Source: Kitasatospora sp. MMS16-BH015
GTDB lineage: Bacteria; Actinomycetota; Actinomycetes; Streptomycetales; Streptomycetaceae
NCBI RefSeq assembly: GCF_002943525.1
Contig: NZ_CP025394.1
Coordinates: 3,038,001 to 3,102,000 of the forward strand
Direction: 5' to 3'
DNA length: 64,000 bases
The notes under the pieces were generated by a model. It worked only from the letters and a program-made list of their open reading frames with translations. It searched no databases and had not been told where the DNA came from. Shown here in pieces: positions 25,551 to 34,828 of this stretch. The position numbers and the translations under genes were made by a program. Numbering within the stretch: the first letter of the stretch is position 1; the number at the start of each line of letters is the position of its first letter.

Positions 25551-26504
25551 CTAAAGGCCCTCCGTGTACATCCGGGCGATCACGTCCTCGATGGCGGGCT
25601 CCTGCAGCGAGAGGTCGAGCAGCGGGTACCCGGCCGCGACCGCCGAGACGATCGGCGCGGCGCTGGCCTGGTTGGGGAAGGCCAGCCACTGCCGGGGGCC
25701 CTCGACCCGGACCACCCGGGCGCCGGGCACCTCGATCGGCGGGCGGGGTTCGGCGAGGTCGACCACCAGGGTGCGTTCGCTCTCGCCGGTGGCGTGCAGG
25801 CCCTCCAGGCCGCCGTCGTAGACCAGGTGGCCGTGGTCGATCACCATAACCCGGCCGCAGAGCTGCTCGATGTCGGTGAGGTCGTGGGTGGTGAGCAGCA
25901 CGGTGGTCTTCTGCTCGGTGTTGACCTCGCGCAGGAAGTCGCGGACCCGGCTCTTGCTGATCACGTCCAGACCGATGGTGGGCTCGTCCAGGTAGAGCAC
26001 CTGCGGGTCGTGCAGCAACGCCGCCGCGAGGTCGCCGCGCATCCGCTGACCGAGCGACAGCTGCCGCACGGGGGTGTCGAGCAGCCCGCCGAGGTCGAGC
26101 AGCTCGACGCAGCGGTCCAGGTTGCCCCGGTAGCGGGCCTCAGGGAGGCGGTAGATCCGGCGGGCCAGCTCGAAGGAGTCGCGCAGCGGCAGGTCCCACC
26201 AGAGGGTGGTGCGCTGGCCGAAGACCACGCCGATCCGGCGGGCCAGCGCGGTGCGGTCCCGGGCCGGGTCGACCCCGGCCACGCGCAGCCGACCGGCGGA
26301 GGGCACCAGGATGCCGGTGAGCATCTTGATCGTGGTGGACTTGCCGGCGCCGTTGGGGCCGATGTACCCGACGCACTCGCCGGCCTCCACGGTGAAGCTC
26401 AGCCCGTCCACGGCCCGCACCTCGCGCCGCTCGCGCCGCAGCCGCCCGGTCTTGGCGCGCACGGTGAACGTCCGGTGGACGTCCTCGACCTCGATCAGTG
26501 CCAC
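25551..26504 (-). CDS. ABC-2 type transporter ATP-binding protein (COG4586 type)
   Basis: This 317-residue ATPase is for the two permeases encoded just upstream. Walker A is GYIGPNGAGKSTTIKML, the Q-loop region is VVFGQRTTLWWDLPL, the signature LSLGQRMRGDLAAAL and Walker B VLYLDEPTIGLD, with the switch LLTTHDLTDIEQL. The GQRTTLWWDLP segment is characteristic of the ATPase that pairs with COG3694/COG4587 permeases. The C-terminal DrrA-like extension ends SLQEPAIEDVIARMY. ATG 26502-26504 starts 26 bases after the neighbouring permease stop. Exported substrate is unknown; the three genes form one operon. Confidence 0.93.
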   Translation of the reverse strand: MALIEVEDVHRTFTVRAKTGRLRRERREVRAVDGLSFTVEAGECVGYIGPNGAGKSTTIKMLTGILVPSAGRLRVAGVDPARDRTALARRIGVVFGQRTTLWWDLPLRDSFELARRIYRLPEARYRGNLDRCVELLDLGGLLDTPVRQLSLGQRMRGDLAAALLHDPQVLYLDEPTIGLDVISKSRVRDFLREVNTEQKTTVLLTTHDLTDIEQLCGRVMVIDHGHLVYDGGLEGLHATGESERTLVVDLAEPRPPIEVPGARVVRVEGPRQWLAFPNQASAAPIVSAVAAGYPLLDLSLQEPAIEDVIARMYTEGL

Positions 26505-26529
26505 GCGTCGGTCCTTTCCGTGGAGGGTC

Positions 26530-27378
26530 TCAGCTGCCGGTGCCCCGGTAGGCCCGCAGGCCGCGCCGCCAGACCAGCCCGGCCGCGGCGCAGGCGAGCA
26601 CGGCGGCGACCGGGGAGGCGTACTGGAAGGCGGTGGGCAGGCCGAGCGGGTCGGGGTGGCCGAGGATGTGCAGGGCGGGCAGCCAGTTGACGAAGGCCAG
26701 CGGGACGCCGAAGACGGCGCCGGCCACCAGCTCCTTGGCGAAGATGGTCGGCGGGTAGTGCAGCAGGGTGGCGCCGCCGTAGGTGAAGGAGTTCTGGATC
26801 TCGCCGACCTGGCCCCACCAGAACTGCAGGCTGGCGAAGCCGACGAAGACGGCGCAGAAGATCGCGGTGCCGCAGACCAGGATCACCGGCACCAGCAGCA
26901 GCCGGCTCGCCGTCCACTGCACCGGCAGCCGCTGCAGGGCCCAGCCGAGCACCAGCACCGACTGGATCGGCCGGGCCACCCGGCGCGGCGAGAAGCGCTC
27001 GGCGCAGAGCTGGGCCAGCGCGGGGGCCGGCCGGATCAGCACGGTGTCCAGCGTGCCGGCCCGGACGCGGTCGCCGAGCGCGTCGATGCTGCCGACCAGC
27101 ATGTTGGCGGCGCCCAGGCAGAAGGTGGAGGTGCCGTACAGGAAGGCGAGGTCGGGCAGCGCCCAGCCGCCGAGCTGGTCGGTGTGCTGGAACATCAGCA
27201 GGATCACCACGAAGTCCAGCGAGCTGACGGCCAGCGAGGCGAGCAGCAGCAGGGCGAAGGAGGCCCGGTAGCTCAGCGCGGCCTTGGTCCACATCCCGGC
27301 GATCAGCCACCAGCAGCGCAGGGCCCACCAGACCCGCCGGGGCAGCGACTCACGGACCAGGAGCACGGGCTCAGCCAC
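26530..27378 (-). CDS. ABC-2 type transporter permease (COG3694 type)
   Basis: This is a 282-residue permease with six predicted membrane helices. Blocks include WWLIAGMWTKAALSYRASFALLLLASL, MFQHTDQLGGWALPDLAFLYG and GDRVRAGTLDTVLIRPAPALAQL, the LIRP motif typical of the family; a similar FRTGDIAIDLYRPVD motif occurs in the partner. GTG 27376-27378 overlaps the stop of the upstream permease by eight bases, indicating translational coupling. Together with the partner and the ATPase it should form a heterodimeric exporter. Confidence 0.9.
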   Translation of the reverse strand: MAEPVLLVRESLPRRVWWALRCWWLIAGMWTKAALSYRASFALLLLASLAVSSLDFVVILLMFQHTDQLGGWALPDLAFLYGTSTFCLGAANMLVGSIDALGDRVRAGTLDTVLIRPAPALAQLCAERFSPRRVARPIQSVLVLGWALQRLPVQWTASRLLLVPVILVCGTAIFCAVFVGFASLQFWWGQVGEIQNSFTYGGATLLHYPPTIFAKELVAGAVFGVPLAFVNWLPALHILGHPDPLGLPTAFQYASPVAAVLACAAAGLVWRRGLRAYRGTGS

Positions 27379-28180
27379 CCTGCACCACCACCTTGCGGGT
27401 GGCCAGCCCCTGCACCAGCCGGCCGAGCAGCAGCAGTGCCACCGCCCAGCCGAGCTGGAAGCCCAGCGCCGCCGCGGCGGCGCCGCCGGTGCGGCGCTCC
27501 AGCAGGATGTCGGCGGGCAGCTGGATCAGCGCCGCCCAGGGCAGCACGGGGGCGACGGCGCCGAGCAGGCCGGGGAAGAGCGTGATCGGCAGCAGCATGC
27601 CGGAGAAGAACATCGAGACCACCAGGGCCAGGGAGCGGATGCCGTCGGAGTCGTGCAGCCAGAAGCCGGTGAGCGAGACCAGGAAGCGCAGGCCGAAGCT
27701 GACCACCACGGCGAGGGTGACCGAGAGCAGGAAGAGCGCCCAGACCCGCGGGTCGGTGGGCAGCCGGGTGCGGTAGACGGCCATCCCGACCAGGGTGGGC
27801 GCCACGCCCCGGGCGAAGAGCTGGAAGGCGGCCCGGCCGAGGTCGGTGGCCAGCCACCAGAGCTGGAAGTCGACCGGGCGGTAGAGGTCGATGGCGATGT
27901 CACCGGTGCGGAACCGCTCCTGGAGGTCGTCCTGGAAGCCGCCGCCCCAGACCGCCACGGTGACCAGCAGCGCCTGGCTGATCCAGATGTAGGTGACGGC
28001 CTGCCGGGCGTCGTAGCCGCCGAGGCCGGGGCGGGCGTGCCAGAGCGCGAGGAAGGTGGAGGCGAGGATGAGGCCGAAGACGGAGTTGGTGAAGACCCCG
28101 GCGAGGGTGGCTCCCCGGTAGGTGGCGAACCGGCGGAACGAGCCGGCGGCGACGGCCAGGTAGAGCCGCGCGGCACCCAT
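27371..28180 (-). CDS. ABC-2 type transporter permease (COG4587 type)
   Basis: This is the first gene of the three-gene exporter operon (269 residues). Six hydrophobic segments are visible; motifs are SFRRFATYRGATLAGVFTNSVFGLILA, YIWISQALL and FQDDLQERFRTGDIAIDLYRPVDFQ, then GFWLHDSDGIRSLALVVSMFFSGMLLPITLFPG, typical of the family. ATG 28178-28180 is preceded by AAGGAGA. The divergent PBP gene begins 149 bp away, so the promoter for the operon lies in that gap. No ligand can be named. Confidence 0.9.
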   Translation of the reverse strand: MGAARLYLAVAAGSFRRFATYRGATLAGVFTNSVFGLILASTFLALWHARPGLGGYDARQAVTYIWISQALLVTVAVWGGGFQDDLQERFRTGDIAIDLYRPVDFQLWWLATDLGRAAFQLFARGVAPTLVGMAVYRTRLPTDPRVWALFLLSVTLAVVVSFGLRFLVSLTGFWLHDSDGIRSLALVVSMFFSGMLLPITLFPGLLGAVAPVLPWAALIQLPADILLERRTGGAAAAALGFQLGWAVALLLLGRLVQGLATRKVVVQGG

Positions 28181-28329
28181 CGAGTCTCCTTGTCGACACA
28201 TGAGCCCGGCGCTCGCCACCCCGGCCCCCCGGAAAGTCACCCGACCCTAGCGGCAGGACGGCTGATGGGGCATCGGTTTTCCGCTCCCCCTCCCCCCGAA
28301 TACGGACGAACTGACTCATAATCACTCCC

Positions 28330-30669
28330 ATGAACGAGGAGCCCCCAGACCGGCAACCCGAGGCCGCCCCCGACAGCCGGGACGGCTCCGCCCCCGACCT
28401 GGAGGCGGAGGACCGCACCGAGGGCTCCCGCCGCGACCGCCACCGCGCCAAGCGGGCCGCCCGCAAGGGCCGCCGCCGGGCGATGCCCTGGTGGCGCCGG
28501 GTGGTGCCCACCTGGCGGATGGTGGTCGGCGCCCTGCTCGGCCTGCTGCTGCTCGGCATCGCGGCCTTCGTGACGCTCTACCTCACCGTCTCGGTGCCCG
28601 ACCCGAACGCCCACGCGGTGGCCCAGAGCAACGTCTACTACTACGCCGACGGCACCACCGAGCTGGCCCGCACCGGCTCGGTCAACCGCGAGGACGTGCC
28701 GATCCGGCAGATCCCGCTGGACACCCAGCACGCGGTGGTCTCCGCCGAGGACCGCAGCTTCTACCGCAACAAGGGCGTGGACCTGCGCGGCATGATCCGC
28801 GCGGCCTGGAACAGCGCCACCGGCAAGGGCCTGCAGGGCGGCTCCACCATCACCCAGCAGTACGTGAAGAACTTCTACCTGACCCAGGAGCAGACCTACA
28901 CCCGCAAGATCAAGGAGTTCTTCATCGCCCTCAAGGTGGACCAGCAGGAGAGCAAGGAGGACATCCTCGCGGGCTACCTCAACACCAGCTACTTCGGCCG
29001 CGGCGCGTACGGCATCCAGACCGCCGCCAACGCCTACTACGGCGTGGACGTCTCCCGGCTGACCCTCCCCCAGGGCGCCTACCTGGCCACCCTGCTGCAG
29101 GCCCCGAGCGCCTACGACGTGAAGAACACCAGCGCGGCCGGCCGGGCCAGGGCGATGGCCCGGTGGAACTACGTGCTGGACGGCATGGTCTCGCTCGGCT
29201 TCCTGGACGCGAACGCCCGGGCCGCCGTCACCTTCCCCGAGCCGCTCGACCCGCAGCCGGTCAAGGGTCTCAGCGGCCAGGCCGGCTACCTGGTGGACAT
29301 CGCCGACGACTACCTGGCCGCCACCGGGGTGCTGGACACCGCCACCCTCAAGTCCGGCGGCTGGAAGATCACCACCACCTTCGACAAGGGCAAGCAGGAC
29401 TCCTTCGTGGCCGCCGTCAAGGACGAGCTGACCTCCGAGCTGGACACCTCGGCCCGGCCCAGGACCGACACCGACGTGCGGGTCTCCGGCGCCTCGGTCG
29501 AGCCCGGCACCGGCCGGGTGGTGGCCGTCTACGGCGGGCCGGACTACGCCACCCAGCCGTTCAACGACGCCACCCGCGAGGACAACCAGGTCGGCTCCAC
29601 CTTCAAGCCGATCGACCTGGTCGCCGGGCTGAACGGCCGGCACACCACCCAGGACGGCCGGGTGATCACCACCCAGACCACCTACGACGGCACCAGCCGC
29701 CGCCCGGTGGTCGGCGGCCCCACCGCCTACGCGCCGCCGAACGAGGACGACGTGGACTACGGCACCATCACGCTCCGGTACGCGATGCAGAAGTCGGTCA
29801 ACTCGGTCTACGCCCAGGAGGGCGTGGACGCCGGCCTGGCGAACGTGCGGGCCACCGCCGTCAAGCTCGGCCTGCCCGACTCGATCGACGGCATGACCGC
29901 CTCCAACACCTCGATGACGCTCGGCACCGCCACCCCCAGCGCCCTCGACCTGGCCTCGGTCTACGCGACCCTGGCCAACCACGGGCAGCACCTGGCGCCC
30001 TGGTCGGTGCTCAAGCTGGAGAAGCCCGGCGCCGAGGACGTGCCCAAGCTGCCCGAGCACCAGGCCACCGAGGCCGTGGCGCGCAGCGCGGCCGACTCGG
30101 TCACCGACGTGCTGGAGGACGTGGTGACCAGCGGCACCGGCACCGCCGCGCTGCGGCTGAACCGCCCGGCGGCCGGCAAGACCGGCACCACCGACAACAA
30201 CCTCTCCGCCTGGTTCGCCGGCTACACGCCCGAACTCGCCACCGCCGTCGGCCTGTTCCGGGAGAACCCGAAGACCCACGCCAAGGAGTCGCTGGCCGGC
30301 ACCGCCGGGTACTCCCGGATCAACGGCGGCGCCTTCCCCACCGCGATCTGGACCAGCTACATGCGCGGCGCGCTGCGCGGCACCGGGATCCAGCAGTTCG
30401 ACCTCGCCCCCGGTAGCAGCGTGACCCAGCCCGCTTCCCCGACCGCCACCGCCTCGGCGAGCGCCACCGCCTCCGGCTCGCCCTCCCCCTTCACCACCCC
30501 CAGCCCGACGCCCACCCCGAGCCCCACCCGCTCGCCCTCCCCGTTCGCCACCCCGAGCCCCAGCCCGTCCCGCAGCAGGACCCCCTCGCCCAGCCCCTCG
30601 CCCGCCGGCTCGCCGCCGGCGGAATCCCCGGGGATCAGCATCCCCAGCGCCACCACCGGCCCGTCCTGA
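28330..30669 (+). CDS. Class A penicillin-binding protein (bifunctional glycosyltransferase/transpeptidase)
   Basis: This is a 779-residue bitopic enzyme that polymerises and cross-links peptidoglycan. A basic cytosolic head of about 65 residues leads to one membrane helix (VVGALLGLLLLGIAAFVTLYL). The GT51 domain has AEDRSFYRNKGVD (catalytic Glu, about residue 140), GGSTITQQYVKN and KEFFIALKVDQQESKEDILAGYLN. The transpeptidase has VGSTFKPI (Ser nucleophile of SxxK, about 420), the SVN motif in MQKSVNSVYA and KTGTT (about 616). The last about 110 residues are a Ser/Pro/Thr repeat tail (TPSPTPTPSPT), probably wall-spanning. ATG 28330 lies downstream of a region divergent from the exporter. All catalytic motifs are intact. 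Confidence 0.95.
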   Translation: MNEEPPDRQPEAAPDSRDGSAPDLEAEDRTEGSRRDRHRAKRAARKGRRRAMPWWRRVVPTWRMVVGALLGLLLLGIAAFVTLYLTVSVPDPNAHAVAQSNVYYYADGTTELARTGSVNREDVPIRQIPLDTQHAVVSAEDRSFYRNKGVDLRGMIRAAWNSATGKGLQGGSTITQQYVKNFYLTQEQTYTRKIKEFFIALKVDQQESKEDILAGYLNTSYFGRGAYGIQTAANAYYGVDVSRLTLPQGAYLATLLQAPSAYDVKNTSAAGRARAMARWNYVLDGMVSLGFLDANARAAVTFPEPLDPQPVKGLSGQAGYLVDIADDYLAATGVLDTATLKSGGWKITTTFDKGKQDSFVAAVKDELTSELDTSARPRTDTDVRVSGASVEPGTGRVVAVYGGPDYATQPFNDATREDNQVGSTFKPIDLVAGLNGRHTTQDGRVITTQTTYDGTSRRPVVGGPTAYAPPNEDDVDYGTITLRYAMQKSVNSVYAQEGVDAGLANVRATAVKLGLPDSIDGMTASNTSMTLGTATPSALDLASVYATLANHGQHLAPWSVLKLEKPGAEDVPKLPEHQATEAVARSAADSVTDVLEDVVTSGTGTAALRLNRPAAGKTGTTDNNLSAWFAGYTPELATAVGLFRENPKTHAKESLAGTAGYSRINGGAFPTAIWTSYMRGALRGTGIQQFDLAPGSSVTQPASPTATASASATASGSPSPFTTPSPTPTPSPTRSPSPFATPSPSPSRSRTPSPSPSPAGSPPAESPGISIPSATTGPS

Positions 30670-30812
30670 CCCCGGCACCACCGCTGACCGACCGTCAACT
30701 GACATGGTCTCAACCACTCCCCGGGAAGTCCCTCCGGAGCCCACCGCCCGGGCGCTAGCCTCGGCCGGTACACGCCACGGCGGCCCCTGGCCGCCCGGAC
30801 GGACGGGGAGCA

Positions 30813-33656
30813 GTGGTGAGCACGCGGCTGGCGTTCGGCGTCCTGGGCCCGGTCCGGATCTGGACGGACGAGGGCGAGCTCGGCGTGTCCGCCGTGAAGC
30901 TGCGCAGCCTGCTGGCCCTGCTGGTGCTGCGCGCCGGCACGGCGGTGCCGGTGGACGAGTTGTACGAGGTCGCCTGGGAGGGCAGCCCGCCCGGGCGGGC
31001 CCGGGCCGCGCTGCACACCGCGATGACCAGGCTCCGGCACAGCGTCGGCCCCCACGCCGCCCGCCGGCTCGTCTCCAGCCACCCCGGCTACCTGCTGGAG
31101 GCCCGCGCCGAGGAGACCGACTGCGGGCGCTTCCTGCGCGAGTGCGAGCGCGGCCGGCTGGCCCTGCGCGGCGGCCGGCCTGCCGAGGCGGCCGCCCTGC
31201 TGGAGCAGGCGCTGGGCCTGTGGCGCGGCGACTTCCTCACCGACGTGCCCGGCCCCTACCTGCACGACCACTACGGCCGCCACCTGGGCGAGGCCCGGCT
31301 GCAGGCCGTGGAGTGGTCCGGCGAGGCCGAGCTCGCGCTCGGCCGCCAGGAGCGGCTGCTGCCCACCCTGCGGGCGCTGGCCGCCGCCCACCCGCTGCGC
31401 GAGCGCTTCCACGGCCAGCTGATGCTCGCCCTCTACCGCTCCGGCCTGACCGCCGAGGCCCTGGAGGCGTACCGCAGCTGTCGCACCACCGTGCGCGCCG
31501 AGCTGGGCGTCGAACCCAGCCCCCAGCTGCGCGAGCTGCACCAGCGGATCCTGCACGCCGACCCCACCCTGGCCCTGACCGCAGCCGCCGGCCCGACCGG
31601 CCACAGCCGGCCCCGCCCCTTCCCCACCCCGGCCCAACTCCCCTACGACCTCGCCGACTTCACCGGCCGATCGATGGACGTGGCCCGGCTGCACGAGGCG
31701 CTCGACCCGGTGGCCGGCGCCGCCGTCGCGGTGGTCTCCGGCCCCGGCGGGGTGGGCAAGACCAGCCTGGCCGTGCACGTGGCGCACCGGGCCCGGCACG
31801 CCTTCCCGGACGGGCAGCTCTACCTCGACCTGCGCGGCGCCGGCCCCGAGCCGCTCCACCCGCACGCGGTCGCCGCCCAGGTGATCCGCAGCCTGGGCCT
31901 GGCCCCCGCCCTGGTGCCCACCGACGAGGCCGAGTGCTACGCGCTCTACCGCAGCCTGCTCGCCCAGCGCCGGGTGCTGCTGGTGCTCGACAACGCCCGG
32001 GACACCGCCCAGCTGCGCCCGCTGCTGCCCGGCGGCGCCACCAGCTCGGTGCTGGTCACCAGCCGCGACCGCCTCGCCGGGCTGCCCGCCACCGAGCGGA
32101 TCCAGCTGGCGGTGCTCACCGAGCCCGGCGCCCGGGAGCTGCTCGACCGGATCCTCGGCCCCCGGCGGGCCGCCGCCGAGCCCGCCGCCACCACCGAGGT
32201 GCTGCGCGCCTGCGCCGGCCTGCCGCTGGCCCTGCGGGTGGCCGCCGCCCGGCTCACCGCCCACCCCGACTGGACCATCGCCACCCTGGCCGACCGGATC
32301 GGCGGCCAGCTGCGCCGGCTCGACGAGCTGGCCGTGGACGACCTGGCCGTCCGGGCCAGCCTCGGCCTCGGCTACGCGGGCCTGCGCGGCACCCACCCCG
32401 AGGCCGCCCGGGCGCTGCGCCTGCTCGGCCTCTGGCAGGGCGCCGACCTGCCGCTGCCGGCCGCCGCCGCCCTGCTCGGCGGCCCGGCCTCCACCGCCCA
32501 GGCGCTGCTGGCCGCGCTCACCGACGCCCACCTGCTGGAGGAGAGCGCCCCCGGCCGGTACCGCTTCCACGACCTGGTCCGGCTCTACGCGGCCGAACGG
32601 GCCGAGGCCGAGGAGCCCGCCCCCTCCCGGGCCGCCGCCGTGCAGCGGCTGGTCTCCTGGTACCTGCACGCGGGCGCGGCGGCGGTGGACGCCCTGCCGC
32701 CCGAGCTCCAGACCCCCGGCGACCACTGCCCGGCCCCGCACCTGCCCGAGCCGCCCCCGGCCCTGCCCGGCCAGGGCGCCGCACCCGAGTTCACCGGCCA
32801 GGACGAGGCGCTGGCCTGGTACGACACCGAGCGGGACAACCTGCTCAGCGCCGTCCAGCACGCCTGGGACGCCGGGCTGCACCGGCTCTGCTGGCAGCTG
32901 CCGGTCACCCTGCTCGCCTTCGACCGGCTGCGCCGGACCTGGCCGCAGTGGCTGACCGGGCACGAGCTGGCGCTGGCCGCCGCCCAGGCGCTCGGCGACC
33001 AGGCGGCCGAGAGCAGGGTGCTCGGCGGCCTCGGCCTGGCCCACCAGGTGGCGCAGCGGCACGAGCGGGCCGTCCCGGCCCTGGAGCGGGCCCTGCTGAT
33101 CCGCCGGGAGAGCGGCGACCGCCCGGCCGAGGCCCGGGCGCTGCGCGCGCTGGCGGCCAGCCTGCGCCGGCTCGGCCGGCACGAGGAGGCGCACGAGTAC
33201 TCCCGCTGCCACCTGGAGCTGGTCCGCGAGCTCGGCAGCCGGGCCGAGGAGACCGTCGGGCTGACCAACCTGGCCTGCCTGCTCCAGGATCTCGGCCGGT
33301 ACGAGGAGGCGGTGGCCCACCTGCACCAGGCGCTGGCACTGGCCCGGGCGAGCGGACACCGCCACCACGAGGGCGTGGTGCTCTGCCGGCTCGGCGACGT
33401 GCACAACGACATGCGCCAACTGGTCATCGCCGAGGGCTACTTGCGGCCGGCCCTGGCCGCCCTGCGGGAGAGCGGCGACCGGCACACCGAGGCGCTCGCC
33501 CTCGGCCACCTGGCCCGCAGCCTCACCTGCAGCGGCCGGCACGAGCAGGCCCAGGCCCTGCTGCACGAGGCACTGGCCATCCTCACCGAACTGGACGCCC
33601 CCGAGGCAGCCGAGATCCGGGCCCGGCTCGGCGAGCACGCCCCGTCCGCGCACTGA
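30813..33656 (+). CDS. AfsR/SARP-family transcriptional regulator with NB-ARC ATPase and TPR domains
   Basis: This is a 947-residue AfsR-like regulator. Residues 1-95 are the OmpR-type winged helix (FGVLGPVRIWTDEGEL...KLRSLLALLVLRAG); 100-250 form the bacterial transcriptional activation domain, ending ELGVEPSPQLRELHQRIL. The NB-ARC ATPase has Walker A SGPGGVGKTS (about 310), Walker B VLLVLDNA (about 386) and the GLPLAL motif; C-terminal TPR repeats occupy about 720-930. Such proteins activate secondary-metabolite or nutrient-response genes from direct heptamer repeats. GTG 30813 has GGGGAG upstream; GTG 30816 is equally possible. The NRPS locus is more than 20 kb away, so no target is implied. 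It is close in length to AfsR. Confidence 0.93.
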   Translation: MVSTRLAFGVLGPVRIWTDEGELGVSAVKLRSLLALLVLRAGTAVPVDELYEVAWEGSPPGRARAALHTAMTRLRHSVGPHAARRLVSSHPGYLLEARAEETDCGRFLRECERGRLALRGGRPAEAAALLEQALGLWRGDFLTDVPGPYLHDHYGRHLGEARLQAVEWSGEAELALGRQERLLPTLRALAAAHPLRERFHGQLMLALYRSGLTAEALEAYRSCRTTVRAELGVEPSPQLRELHQRILHADPTLALTAAAGPTGHSRPRPFPTPAQLPYDLADFTGRSMDVARLHEALDPVAGAAVAVVSGPGGVGKTSLAVHVAHRARHAFPDGQLYLDLRGAGPEPLHPHAVAAQVIRSLGLAPALVPTDEAECYALYRSLLAQRRVLLVLDNARDTAQLRPLLPGGATSSVLVTSRDRLAGLPATERIQLAVLTEPGARELLDRILGPRRAAAEPAATTEVLRACAGLPLALRVAAARLTAHPDWTIATLADRIGGQLRRLDELAVDDLAVRASLGLGYAGLRGTHPEAARALRLLGLWQGADLPLPAAAALLGGPASTAQALLAALTDAHLLEESAPGRYRFHDLVRLYAAERAEAEEPAPSRAAAVQRLVSWYLHAGAAAVDALPPELQTPGDHCPAPHLPEPPPALPGQGAAPEFTGQDEALAWYDTERDNLLSAVQHAWDAGLHRLCWQLPVTLLAFDRLRRTWPQWLTGHELALAAAQALGDQAAESRVLGGLGLAHQVAQRHERAVPALERALLIRRESGDRPAEARALRALAASLRRLGRHEEAHEYSRCHLELVRELGSRAEETVGLTNLACLLQDLGRYEEAVAHLHQALALARASGHRHHEGVVLCRLGDVHNDMRQLVIAEGYLRPALAALRESGDRHTEALALGHLARSLTCSGRHEQAQALLHEALAILTELDAPEAAEIRARLGEHAPSAH

Positions 33657-33848
33657 GCGGCACGGGAGGCTGAAAGCGAGCGGTAAGCGGGCGGTAAGCG
33701 CCCACCGGCAGGATCGTCCGCACACTCCGGGGTCCACCCCTCGGACTCCGGGGTGAACGGGGGGTGGCCCGTGTCCGGCGGCGGCCGGGCACGGGCCGTA
33801 CCCGCCTGACGGTGCTACAGCCGACGCCCGGTCACGGCCGCGAGCCGG
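33657..33848. other. Convergent intergenic gap with direct repeats
   Basis: The gap holds GCGGTAAGCG twice near 33680-33700 and ACTCCGGGGT at 33724-33733 and 33745-33754, exactly 21 bp apart. Both flanking genes end here, so a promoter role is unlikely. No clear terminator hairpin was found. Confidence 0.4.
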
Positions 33849-34220
33849 TCACAGGTACAGGCCGGTCGAGCCCTCGGCATCGGTCAGCCGTTCGGCGGCC
33901 ACCGCGTGCAGGTCACGCTCACGCAGCAGCACGTACGTGGCGCCCCGGACCTCGACCTCCAGCTTGTCCTCCGGGTCGTAGAGCACCCGGTCACCGGGCT
34001 CTACCGCACGGACGGACTGGCCGACCGCCACAGCTTCCGCCCAAGCGCACCTTTTACTTAGCTCGGCGGTGGCGGGGATCAGGATGCCCCCGGTGGAGCG
34101 ACGCTCGCCCTCGCTGCCCTCGGTCTTCACCAGGACGCGGTCGTGCAACATCTTGATCGGCAGCTTCTCGCCCAGCCGGTCGTGGCGTCGGGCCTGCTGG
34201 GTCTCGTCGTCGGTACTCAC
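33849..34220 (-). CDS. GroES-family co-chaperonin-like protein
   Basis: This 123-residue protein has a GroES fold. PIKMLHDRVLVKTEGSEGERRSTGGILIPATAE matches the GroES opening, with the mobile loop region present but altered, followed by AVAVGQSVRAVEPGDRVLYDPEDKLEVEVRGATYVLLRERDLHAV. It has an extra N-terminal head and a longer tail (ERLTDAEGSTGLYL) compared with normal GroES (about 100 residues). No groEL is adjacent, and the main groES is expected elsewhere. GTG 34218-34220 was chosen by the family start; the ribosome site is weak. Codons CTA AGT AAA in the middle are unusual for this genome. Its role may be chaperone regulation or scaffolding; unknown. Confidence 0.85.
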   Translation of the reverse strand: MSTDDETQQARRHDRLGEKLPIKMLHDRVLVKTEGSEGERRSTGGILIPATAELSKRCAWAEAVAVGQSVRAVEPGDRVLYDPEDKLEVEVRGATYVLLRERDLHAVAAERLTDAEGSTGLYL

Positions 34221-34344
34221 GCCCCCGACGGTACCGGGCCCCGGCGCGCCGCGTGCGGCTGGCCCGGCATCCGGGAGCGCGGCCCCGAGCACGCCGAAGG
34301 GGCCGGTGACGCAGGCCCCGGCCCCTTCCGCCCGCTCGTACCGC

Positions 34345-34683
34345 TCAGCCCTTGCGGCGGCGGCGCCGCGCGGCCATCAGCAGCAGCACCCCGCCGCCCA
34401 CCAGCGCGGCCGGCACGATCCGGTCGGGGCGCGGCTGCCCCTTCTCGTCGGTGAACTGCGCCTTGACCTGCTCGACGGCCCCGCTGGCCGCCACGTACGC
34501 CCGGGCCGCCTGCTGCTCGACCGTGGCGCGCAGCTTGGCCTTGGTCTGGGCGGCCACCGTGCTGGGGTGCACCCGGACGGCCAGCTCGTCCAGGGTCGCC
34601 GCCAGCTGCTCACGGGTGCGCGCGATGTTCGCCTCGATCTCGGCGGTCGAGCGCGCCTTGTCCTCTGTCCCGGCCTTGCCCAC
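34345..34683 (-). CDS. DUF3618 membrane protein
   Basis: This is a 112-residue protein of the DUF3618 family. The core is RSTAEIEANIARTREQLAATLDELAVRVHPSTVAAQTKAKLRATV, a helical charged segment. A C-terminal helix (IVPAALVGGGVLLLMAA) with an RRRRRKG tail anchors it in the membrane with the tail inside. GTG 34681-34683 is favoured because GAAGGGG lies eight bases upstream; an in-frame GTG nine bases earlier is less well placed. Relatives are often next to phage-holin-like DUF3618 operons, but here it stands between the GroES-like gene and the divergent bcp. Function unknown. Confidence 0.85.
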   Translation of the reverse strand: MGKAGTEDKARSTAEIEANIARTREQLAATLDELAVRVHPSTVAAQTKAKLRATVEQQAARAYVAASGAVEQVKAQFTDEKGQPRPDRIVPAALVGGGVLLLMAARRRRRKG

Positions 34684-34828
34684 GCGGGCCACCCCTTCAC
34701 TGAATGTTGTCCTGTGCGACAGGAGCCAGTCTGTCAGCTGGCCCGGGCAGCCGCGCGGCCCCACCCACCAAAGGGTCTATGTTTGCGGTGGTACGACCAC
34801 CAGTCCACGCCCGAGGAGAAGATCCACC

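Noticed and set aside
22893..26690. A 1265-codon forward frame across the sugar dehydrogenase, GT2 and ABC genes
   Set aside because: It crosses three well-supported reverse genes and is repetitive in composition, so it is a shadow.
30357..33737. A 1126-codon reverse frame over the PBP tail and AfsR-like gene
   Set aside because: Shadow frame with no recognisable motif; the forward frame has SARP, NB-ARC and TPR features.
33724..33754. SARP heptamer operator near the AfsR-like gene
   Set aside because: The 21-bp-spaced repeats are in the gap between two convergent genes, so no promoter reads from them.
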